A stretch of 13,040 nt of DNA, from contig CAZMEX010000076.1 in NCBI GenBank assembly GCA_964565415.1, positions 1 through 13,040 on the forward strand. Direction: 5' to 3'. The notes below the pieces were generated by a model. That model searched no databases and was not told the DNA's origin. It saw only the letters and a list, made by a program, of their open reading frames with translations. The stretch is from JAIOSM01 sp964565415. Its GTDB lineage: Bacteria; Desulfobacterota; Desulfobacteria; Desulfobacterales; Desulfobacteraceae. A program made the translations under genes and the position numbers. The stretch's first letter is position 1, and the number at the start of each line of letters is the position of its first letter. Positions 7,629 through 13,040 of this stretch are shown here, piece by piece.

Positions 7629-8644
7629 CCTGTTCCCCTGTTTTTATACATAAGATACCCAAAAATTGGAGCGCCTGTCAGTGCTGTGATTATACCCACA
7701 GGTATTTCAGCAGAAGAGATACTTCTTGCAACAGAGTCTGCAGTTAAGAGAAAAATTCCGCCCATAAGGGCTGTGACCGGGATCATTCTCTCATGCTTAG
7801 GACCCACAAGTGTTCTTGCCATGTGGGGGATAATCAGACCAATCCAGGAAATCTGCCCGCAGGTTGCCACAGATGCTGCCACCATAAATGAACTTGCTGT
7901 AATTAAAATCGCCCTGAAAAATGAGGGGTTCATACCCAAAGATTTTGCCTGTATATCACCAAGGGAGAGAATATTGAGACGGAATCGCAGTGCAAGGAAC
8001 AAAGCAATTCCAATAATGGCGAAAAATCCCATTACCAGCACATTGTCCCAGGTTACACGGCTTAAGCTTCCCATGACCCAGAAAATGATGCTTGGCAAAG
8101 CCTCATAGGGATCTGAAAAATATTTCAATATCATGAGCAGAGCATTAAAAAACGAAAGCACTACCATGCCTGCAAGTACCAGAACAATCACAGGTTTTAT
8201 TGAGATTACCTTTGCAAGTCCAACACTCATGGAAACAGCTAGAATGCCAAACATAAAAGAGATTACATGAACCAGTGCAAAGGATTGAAAAGGGAGAACA
8301 AGACCCAAAGCTGCTCCAAAAGTGCATCCTGCTGAAACACCAAGTATATCAGGAGAAACCAGAGGATTTCTAAACAAAGCCTGGTACACAGCACCTGACA
8401 CAGCAAGACTTGAACCTGCTAAAATTGCCATTATGCATCGGGGCAGCCGTATCCAGAAAAAGACCAGCTCTTTGGATAAGAGCTCTCCATTTGATTTTAA
8501 CCCGTAATAATAGTTTAAAACCATAGTGGCAATGTCAGAAAAACTGATGCCTACCCTGCCTGATATACAAGCTAAAACAAATAGAACAAGTAAGCAGACA
8601 AAGAGCAGACAGATAAATCCTTTGAATGTAAAAAGAGTTTTCAA
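7619..8644 (-). CDS. FecCD-family ABC permease (module 1), TTG start
   Basis: A 341-residue inner-membrane permease of the BtuC/FecCD family. Conserved blocks are RLPR (66-69), RNPLVSPDILGVSAG (92-106), FWVMGSL (188-194), ISWIGLIIPHMAR (265-277) and EIPVGIITALTGAPIF (313-328). The start is TTG at 8644. It is the only start-type codon between the in-frame stop at 8653-8651 and the first membrane helix, so I keep it. The next Met is residue 41, too late for a whole protein. No good ribosome site precedes the TTG, which suggests reinitiation by ribosomes finishing the binding-protein gene 6 nt upstream. The 3' end overlaps the ATPase start by 10 nt. The ligand is unknown but should match that of the adjacent binding protein. 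Confidence 0.94.
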   Translation of the reverse strand: MKTLFTFKGFICLLFVCLLVLFVLACISGRVGISFSDIATMVLNYYYGLKSNGELLSKELVFFWIRLPRCIMAILAGSSLAVSGAVYQALFRNPLVSPDILGVSAGCTFGAALGLVLPFQSFALVHVISFMFGILAVSMSVGLAKVISIKPVIVLVLAGMVVLSFFNALLMILKYFSDPYEALPSIIFWVMGSLSRVTWDNVLVMGFFAIIGIALFLALRFRLNILSLGDIQAKSLGMNPSFFRAILITASSFMVAASVATCGQISWIGLIIPHMARTLVGPKHERMIPVTALMGGIFLLTADSVARSISSAEIPVGIITALTGAPIFGYLMYKNRGTGWI

Positions 8645-8650
8645 TTTATT

Positions 8651-9739
8651 TTAATACACCATGCCATCAATTTTACCGCCCATCCGAGTCAATGTTTTAC
8701 CAAATAATTTAAAATGAAATTCATCTGCTTTTTTTGCAAAGTCGATGCCTGAAAATCTTTCAGGATAGACTTTACAGGCAAGCCAGAGACTTGCAAGCAG
8801 AGACATTGGTGAAGGGAAATCCCAAGGGGCAAGGGTTGATGGACATTGGTAAACATCTTTTTGTGATACAGCAGTAATCCTTCTAAGTGCTTTATTATCA
8901 AGCCTTTTGATCTCGCTTTGTTTCATATGTTGAGAAAACACCATAATATCAGGATTCCATTTTATTAATTGTTCAGGAGAAATATCCTGAAAATAACCAC
9001 TTAGATCATGGGATACGTTTCTAATCCCGGCTTTATTGAAGATTTCATCCTGAAGCATATCTTTGGTTGTGGTGCTGAAAAGACCCCTTGAGGATGCAAA
9101 ATATCCAGATTTCTTTTCCGCAGTTGATAACCTGGTAAGTCGCTTTTCTAAAAGGTTTGTCACTGCATCCATCTGATGAACTATTGATTCTGCTTTTTCA
9201 GATTCCCCTGCTGCATTGGCAATAAGCAATATGGATTTTTTGATACTGTCAAATGTTTCAGGGAGAATAACTATTGAAGGAATTCCTGTTGAATGAAGCC
9301 GTTCTGCCAGAACAAGACCATCTTTTTGTGAGTAGAGAATAACAAGATCAGGTTTTAAAGATACCAGGGTTTCAAAGTTGATCCCCATTGATTTTGATCC
9401 AATTGCTGTAACATCAACAATATCAGGGAAAACCGCCAGGGACAATTTATCTCTTTTTGATGAGCTGTCAACCCCGACAAGCTTATGGTGCAACCCTAAA
9501 GAGAGTATACAGAGAGTCGATGGTTTAAATGTAGTTACAATTTTATTTACAGCACCCTTGATTATAACTTTGCGACCTGCCATATCTGTAATTGTTCGCA
9601 GGTTTATTTCCCTGGCAGATAATATTGTGGGAATGAGCAATACTGATATTACTATCAAACCAATAAAGTGATGAAAAAAGCATTGTTTTCTCTTTATATT
9701 ATATTTCATATTTATCTTTCTTTTTTTTTTAAGTTTCAT
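8651..9739 (-). CDS. ABC substrate-binding protein, FepB/BtuF type (module 1)
   Basis: A 362-residue periplasmic ligand-binding protein, or 352 residues if it starts at ATG 9709. The signal peptide has a basic start, a hydrophobic core near residues 25-38 and likely cleavage after 'ILSA' (39-42). The N-lobe includes 'DMAGRKV' (52-58) and 'KPDLVILYS' (129-137). The linker helix spans about 163-205. The C-lobe includes 'YFASSRG' (213-219), 'WNPDIMVFS' (261-269) and 'APWDFPSP' (304-311). The last motif is also present as PLWDFGSP in the radical SAM fusion protein, which links the two more closely than either to the second binding protein. The start is ambiguous: ATG 9739 lies 2 nt after the tonB stop with no clear ribosome site, while ATG 9709 follows a run of As and AGAAAGA. 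Ligand unknown. Confidence 0.9.
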   Translation of the reverse strand: MKLKKKRKINMKYNIKRKQCFFHHFIGLIVISVLLIPTILSAREINLRTITDMAGRKVIIKGAVNKIVTTFKPSTLCILSLGLHHKLVGVDSSSKRDKLSLAVFPDIVDVTAIGSKSMGINFETLVSLKPDLVILYSQKDGLVLAERLHSTGIPSIVILPETFDSIKKSILLIANAAGESEKAESIVHQMDAVTNLLEKRLTRLSTAEKKSGYFASSRGLFSTTTKDMLQDEIFNKAGIRNVSHDLSGYFQDISPEQLIKWNPDIMVFSQHMKQSEIKRLDNKALRRITAVSQKDVYQCPSTLAPWDFPSPMSLLASLWLACKVYPERFSGIDFAKKADEFHFKLFGKTLTRMGGKIDGMVY

Positions 9740-9741
9740 CT

Positions 9742-10416
9742 TTAAATAAGTTCAAAAACAATATTTATGCTGAGAGTTGCTGGAGTTTTAAAAAGAAATA
9801 CAGGTGGTCGAGGAAATGGCGATGCTTTTTTTATTGCCTCTATTGCCGCAGTATCCAGACTTTTATCCCTTGAACTTTTTATAACTTTCAACTCTGATAT
9901 GGTCCCATTACCTGAGAGCACAAATTGAATCTTTACTTTTCCCTCAATATGCCTTGACTTTGCAAAATCAGGATACTCTTTAAAACTGTGGACCCTGAGA
10001 TTTAACATCTCAAAGTACTCTTTTATGCTTGTGAACTGAATCACTGGATTTTCAAGTTTAAGAGCTGGTACTGCATAGCCTGAAACATCCACATTGTCCG
10101 GCAGGCTTGGCATATCAATCTGTTCATATGTTTGATCTTCAGCATTAAGGGTATTAATCTTGATTTGAGGGATAACCATCTTTTGCATTTTTATATTTTT
10201 TGTGTCAGGAACCTCTGGAATTTTTTTTCGTACTCTGGGTTTTGGAATAACTCGAAAGTTTGGCTTGGATATCTGATGCATGGTCAGTTCAATATAGGAG
10301 ATAGCACGACTCTCATATATTCTGGCAATATGTAAAAACAGAAAGATATGTACACCAAAAGATATTAAAAAAAATCCCCGGAGCAGCCAGTTAGGTCTGC
10401 TATTCACTATTTCCAT
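9742..10416 (-). CDS. tonB: TonB energy transducer
   Basis: A 224-residue inner-membrane-anchored protein that carries proton-motive energy from ExbB-ExbD to outer-membrane receptors. Its one membrane segment (about 11-30) holds Ser19 and His23. This S-x3-H spacing equals that of the functional Ser16/His20 pair in Escherichia coli TonB. The periplasmic linker (about 45-135) has a basic, proline-containing part ('IPKPRVRKKIPEVP') but is not a long Pro-Lys-Glu rich spacer. The C-terminal receptor-contacting domain has 'YPDFAKSRHIEGKVKIQF' (148-165), 'GNGTISELKVIKSS' (169-182) and 'SPFPRPP' (199-205). I chose ATG 10416, 10 nt after the exbD stop and behind AAAGAG. The same frame can be extended to a TTG at 10482, but that would overlap exbD by 56 nt. 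It likely serves a dedicated receptor lying outside the window. Confidence 0.92.
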   Translation of the reverse strand: MEIVNSRPNWLLRGFFLISFGVHIFLFLHIARIYESRAISYIELTMHQISKPNFRVIPKPRVRKKIPEVPDTKNIKMQKMVIPQIKINTLNAEDQTYEQIDMPSLPDNVDVSGYAVPALKLENPVIQFTSIKEYFEMLNLRVHSFKEYPDFAKSRHIEGKVKIQFVLSGNGTISELKVIKSSRDKSLDTAAIEAIKKASPFPRPPVFLFKTPATLSINIVFELI

Positions 10417-10426
10417 GGCTCTTTGA

Positions 10427-10834
10427 CTATAACCCTTTTTCAGTAGCCAGGCACAAACGTGATGCTCCGGCAGCCTTGGCAATATCCATGACCCTGACTG
10501 CTTTGTTCAAAATTACAGTTTTATCGGCTTTTACCACAACTAGTCTGTCTGTATCGTGATTGATCATCTTCTTGATTTTTGTGTAGAGTTTATCAATGGG
10601 TATCTCTTTATTTGCAATATAGGTTGTGCCGTGTTTATCAACAAAGACAGTTATCTCCTGCTTAACCTGGGGAGCTGAGGCTTTTGCATTGGGAAGTTTG
10701 ATTTTTATCCCCTCTTCCACGATGAAATTGGTGGTAAGCATAAAATATATCAATAAAAGAAAAACAATATCAATTAATGATGTCAAGGGTGATTGTATCT
10801 GATAGCGATTTTTTCTGGGTTTGAATACCAGCAT
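10427..10834 (-). CDS. exbD: ExbD/TolR-family proton-channel protein
   Basis: A 135-residue protein with one membrane helix (about 16-38) and a periplasmic domain, the usual ExbD/TolR shape and length. Asp22 in 'SLIDIVFLLLIYFM' corresponds to the proton-carrying Asp25 of Escherichia coli ExbD. The periplasmic part has 'ITVFVDKHGTTYIANKEIP' (61-79) and 'RLVVVKADKTV' (97-107), typical of the family. AGGTGA precedes ATG 10834, only 1 nt after the exbB stop. Position between exbB and tonB favours ExbD over TolR; there are no tolA, tolB or pal genes in the window. Confidence 0.95.
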   Translation of the reverse strand: MLVFKPRKNRYQIQSPLTSLIDIVFLLLIYFMLTTNFIVEEGIKIKLPNAKASAPQVKQEITVFVDKHGTTYIANKEIPIDKLYTKIKKMINHDTDRLVVVKADKTVILNKAVRVMDIAKAAGASRLCLATEKGL

Positions 10835-10835
10835 A

Positions 10836-11447
10836 TCACATCACCTTTCTGGAAATAGACTTTAAAAAAAGAATTGATCCATTCTGGAGCCTTGCCTCAT
10901 ACTTATCTACCTTTGCAACAAGATAACTGTGGGCTGCCATTGTGGGCAATGCCACAGCAAGCCCTAAAGCTGTCGTGAGCATTGCCTCCCATATACCTCC
11001 TGCCAGAACAGCGGCATTTACCTTACCACCCATCTGCTGAATCACCATAAAAGCTTTTATCATACCGATGATTGTCCCCAGAAGACCAAGCAAGGGAGCA
11101 ATATTACCAATGGTGGCAAGGGCTTGAATATAAGAAGATAAATCCCTGACTTCTGATTCTGTTGCATTGACTATAACAGACTCAAGAACATGATTTTCAA
11201 GATGTTTTGCATCAATTGCCTTGTAAAGAACCCTTCCCATGGGAGAGTTGCTCTCCTTTGAAACCTCAAGTGCCTGCCTGACATTATCTTTTTTGAGTAA
11301 TTCTGTTACTCTTTCTTCAATATCCCTGCCTCTGTTTTTGTTAATTGCATACCTGATAACTCTTTCAAAAAAAATCGCAAGTACCAGTACAGAACAAAAC
11401 AATATGGGAATAACCAGTATCCCGCCTTTTAATAAAATGTCCAGCAT
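10836..11447 (-). CDS. exbB: ExbB/TolQ/MotA-family proton-channel protein
   Basis: A 203-residue three-helix membrane protein (about 7-27, 110-133, 155-177) that forms the proton channel with ExbD and drives TonB. Signature blocks are 'IAPLLGLLGTIIGMIKAF' (116-133) and 'GIWEAMLTTALGLAVALP' (151-168). Glu154 lies at the place of the conserved membrane glutamate. A long cytoplasmic stretch separates the first two helices, as expected. GGAGAG stands just before ATG 11447. The upstream gap of 94 nt, back to the repeat-protein gene, holds no convincing terminator or promoter, so read-through from the first gene is likely. The short type without an N-terminal periplasmic extension is common in TonB clusters. 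Confidence 0.94.
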   Translation of the reverse strand: MLDILLKGGILVIPILFCSVLVLAIFFERVIRYAINKNRGRDIEERVTELLKKDNVRQALEVSKESNSPMGRVLYKAIDAKHLENHVLESVIVNATESEVRDLSSYIQALATIGNIAPLLGLLGTIIGMIKAFMVIQQMGGKVNAAVLAGGIWEAMLTTALGLAVALPTMAAHSYLVAKVDKYEARLQNGSILFLKSISRKVM

Positions 11448-11541
11448 TTATCTCTCCGTAATTATAATTTTATATCAGAGTTGTGTTGACAAGGGGCTTA
11501 TTATCAGCTGCTCTGTTGTAATGTTCCTGCATATGGATAAA
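11448..11541. other. 94-nt gap between the repeat-protein gene and exbB
   Basis: This is the widest space inside the gene run. I see no gene, no GC-rich hairpin followed by Ts on the minus strand, and no well-spaced promoter. A TATAAT at 11466-11461 has no matching -35 at normal distance, and its start point would fall in the exbB ribosome site. The stretch most likely is transcribed leader between the first and second genes of the operon. Confidence 0.5.
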
Positions 11542-12876
11542 TCAACTATCAGTTTTAGCAATTACATTTGCATCAACAAAATCAGGCATACCGTCAAAAT
11601 CAAGGTCTCTCTTTCTTTTCACAACTGTCTTAGTTTCATCATACTCTTCCCACAGGTCCACCCTGCCATCCAGGTTGGTATCCTCCTTGACAACCTTTAA
11701 GATCCCGTTGTCATATAAATACCAGATATCAATCATACCATCCCTGTTTTTATCTTCCTCAGCCCGCATTGGGACTTCTTTATCATCATAAAACCAGGTG
11801 ATCACAATCTTTCCCTTTTTCATCTCTTCAAGTTTTTCAATACTTCCTCTCTTGTGATAGTACTCAATACAATCTATTACACCGTCGGAATTATCATCCA
11901 GCTCTTTTTGTTTTAAAATAGTATTTAAATAAAATGATCTTACATCTACATTCTTATCAGCATTAATATCCTGCAAAAGTACCATGGACCAGTCCGGGTT
12001 GTTATATATTTGAGCGGTTTCAAAATATCCATCTGCATCTTTGTCAAATTCTATTTTATGCAGCTTACCAAGTTTAAAATAACTGACACGGTCAATTTGC
12101 CCATCTCTATCTGAATCTTCTCTGATTTTTAAAAGCCGCCCTGCTTCATCAAAAGAAGCAAAGTAATCAAACCTGCCATCAAAATCACTGTCTTTTTCAC
12201 GACTCTTCAAAAGGCCATTGGAAAATTTCATTACCATGTCAAATTTATCATCAAAATTGGTATCTTTTTTCTGCTCTGTGGGCACACCCTTTGTAAATAG
12301 AGTCAGGGTATCAATTTTTCCATCTCTGTTCTTGTCTTGCTTTTGTTCCACAGGCATCTGGTTTGCAAAAACAGTCCAGACATTTACTTTGCCATCATGA
12401 TCTGTATCTTTTGTAGAGGAGATCAGCACACTGTTTTTATAATAATAATGGGTATCAAATTGTTGATCGTTGACTGTATCCTTTTTAATTAACTTGATAT
12501 GTTCATTTTTATCAAACAATGAAACCTGAATTACATTACCTTGTGGGTTCAACCTTTTCTGACAGATTCTTTTTTGATCTTTAATATAATCAATACTATC
12601 TGTTTTCCTGTCATTGTCCGTATCTCTGTTAATCCTATAAAGCTTGCCATCTTTATATAACTGAACTCTTTCAGGATAATTGTCATGATCTTTATCTATC
12701 TCTACTTGTAAAATGGTCCCAGCATCATCATAAATAAACAGTTGATCAATGCTGCCATCTTTATCAATGTCTTTTTTAATCCGTTTTTCAGCCAGCCCGC
12801 TTCCAAAAAACAAGAAACAGAAAAAGCAGATTGCAAAAAAAAGAGTAATTATTTTAAATTTATTAAAATTTTTCAT
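11542..12876 (-). CDS. Secreted protein of about 17 acidic 24-residue repeats (calcium-loop type)
   Basis: A 444-residue protein. Residues 1-29 are a signal peptide with likely cleavage after 'GSGLA'; no lipobox cysteine follows. The rest is repeats. Acidic loops of the form D-x-[DN]-x-D-G-x-[IVF]-D start at residues 36, 61, 85, 133, 157, 181, 205, 229, 254, 278, 303, 327, 375, 399 and 424. The step is 24 or 25 residues, except for two steps of 48 that each hold one degenerate unit (near 109 and 351). Between loops comes a beta-like stretch with an aromatic residue and often a turn glycine, as in 'YKDGKLYRI'. Such loops resemble EF-hand, dockerin and thrombospondin type-3 calcium loops, so calcium binding is likely but unproven. 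The family is not one I can name. It is the first gene after the promoter; ATG 12876 follows a weak GGAAA. Its link to TonB-driven uptake is unknown. Confidence 0.85.
   Translation of the reverse strand: MKNFNKFKIITLFFAICFFCFLFFGSGLAEKRIKKDIDKDGSIDQLFIYDDAGTILQVEIDKDHDNYPERVQLYKDGKLYRINRDTDNDRKTDSIDYIKDQKRICQKRLNPQGNVIQVSLFDKNEHIKLIKKDTVNDQQFDTHYYYKNSVLISSTKDTDHDGKVNVWTVFANQMPVEQKQDKNRDGKIDTLTLFTKGVPTEQKKDTNFDDKFDMVMKFSNGLLKSREKDSDFDGRFDYFASFDEAGRLLKIREDSDRDGQIDRVSYFKLGKLHKIEFDKDADGYFETAQIYNNPDWSMVLLQDINADKNVDVRSFYLNTILKQKELDDNSDGVIDCIEYYHKRGSIEKLEEMKKGKIVITWFYDDKEVPMRAEEDKNRDGMIDIWYLYDNGILKVVKEDTNLDGRVDLWEEYDETKTVVKRKRDLDFDGMPDFVDANVIAKTDS
11545..12771 (-). repeat. Coding tandem repeat, about 17 units of 72-75 bp
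   Basis: This is the repeat-bearing part of the secreted protein. The regularity is seen in the protein; the DNA units have diverged and are not near-identical, so this is an old repeat and not a recent expansion. Fifteen units keep the acidic loop. The units near residues 109 and 351 have lost most acidic positions but keep the spacing. Confidence 0.8.
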
Positions 12877-12914
12877 TGTTTTCCAATAGCTATATTATAG
12901 TTACATATTAAATT

Positions 12915-12943
12915 TATATATGATTATTAGTCATTTTTGTCAA
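12915..12943 (-). promoter_or_regulatory. Sigma-70-type promoter of the operon
   Basis: On the minus strand TTGACA (12943-12938) is followed after exactly 17 nt by TATATA (12920-12915). A perfect -35, ideal spacing and a near-consensus -10 make this the best promoter in the window. Transcription would start near 12908, giving a leader of about 30 nt before ATG 12876, too short for a cobalamin-type riboswitch. The region is very AT-rich, so chance matches to the -10 are easy; the -35 carries most of the weight. Confidence 0.65.
12920..12934. promoter_or_regulatory. Possible operator dyad within the promoter spacer
   Basis: On the minus strand the 15-mer ATGACTAATAATCAT is an imperfect 7-1-7 palindrome (arms ATGAcTA and TAaTCAT). 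It fills most of the space between the -35 and -10. A repressor here would block the polymerase. Size and base content recall metal-dependent repressor sites such as those of Fur, but it matches only about 10 of 19 positions of the classical Fur box. The regulator is therefore not identified. Confidence 0.3.
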
Positions 12944-13040
12944 GCATATAGGAAATAATTTATAGATACCAACTCTAAATTACTATTTCTAACCATTTCC
13001 AGAGACAGTATTCCTCTATTTTTTCCTATTCTTTACAAAA

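Noticed and set aside
7578..8108. Open frame of 176 codons on the plus strand
   Set aside because: It lies mostly opposite a clear FecCD permease with full family motifs; its translation shows no domain or sensible composition, so it is an antisense shadow.
10417..10482. Longer TonB starting at TTG 10482
   Set aside because: It would overlap exbD by 56 nt, adds 22 residues with no TonB character before the membrane helix, and uses a weaker start codon than ATG 10416.
11461..11497. Second promoter ahead of exbB (TATAAT at 11466-11461)
   Set aside because: The nearest -35-like TTGTCA is 20 nt away and the start point would fall in the exbB ribosome site, so normal use is unlikely.
11239..11700. 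Open frame of 153 codons on the plus strand
   Set aside because: It crosses exbB, the gap and the end of the repeat-protein gene in antisense, with no recognisable domain.
12894..12899. Perfect TATAAT on the minus strand just before the first gene
   Set aside because: No -35 at 16-18 nt (the hexamer there is CATATA), and the start point would leave almost no leader. The TTGACA-N17-TATATA pair fits better.
12877..13040. Cobalamin riboswitch or classical Fur box in the upstream region
   Set aside because: The predicted leader is about 30 nt, too short for the riboswitch, and the best Fur-like alignment matched only about 10 of 19 positions.

Overview
The window is AT-rich and holds 14 genes, all on the minus strand, so transcription runs from the right edge to the left. 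A TonB-ExbB-ExbD set shows a Gram-negative cell with an outer membrane. A radical SAM enzyme points to an anaerobic or microaerobic life. The general look (low GC, paralogous FecCD-type importers, CcsA/ResB-like proteins) suggests an anaerobe of the Desulfobacterota kind, but this is inference; there is no rRNA or other marker gene here.

Layout in transcription order: a promoter (12915-12943); a secreted protein built from about 17 units of 24 residues with acidic calcium-type loops (12876-11542); exbB, exbD and tonB (11447-9742); a first BtuCDF/FecBCD-type importer of binding protein, permease and ATPase (9739-6837); a small membrane pair resembling CcsA and ResB of system II cytochrome c assembly (6835-5330); a second, paralogous importer (5326-2365); a class I methyltransferase (2353-1700); and a radical SAM protein fused to a periplasmic-binding-protein-like C-terminal region, running off the left edge (1694 to <1). 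From exbB to the end every junction is between a 10-nt overlap and a 12-nt gap. Only a 94-nt gap separates the first gene from exbB. I saw no terminator hairpin, so this looks like one long operon.

Inferred joint role: uptake and processing of a chelated metal or tetrapyrrole-like cargo. TonB-ExbBD would energise an outer-membrane receptor, which is not in the window. Two binding proteins and ABC importers would carry related ligands across the inner membrane. The CcsA/ResB-like pair would do redox or haem chemistry in that membrane. The methyltransferase and radical SAM fusion would act on the cargo in the cytoplasm. The substrate cannot be read from the sequence. No cobalamin riboswitch, c-type haem motif (CxxCH) or canonical Fur box was seen to settle it.

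The most unusual items are the radical SAM-binding protein fusion with no signal peptide, the reduced CcsA/ResB-like pair set between two transporter modules, and the 24-residue repeat protein that leads the operon.
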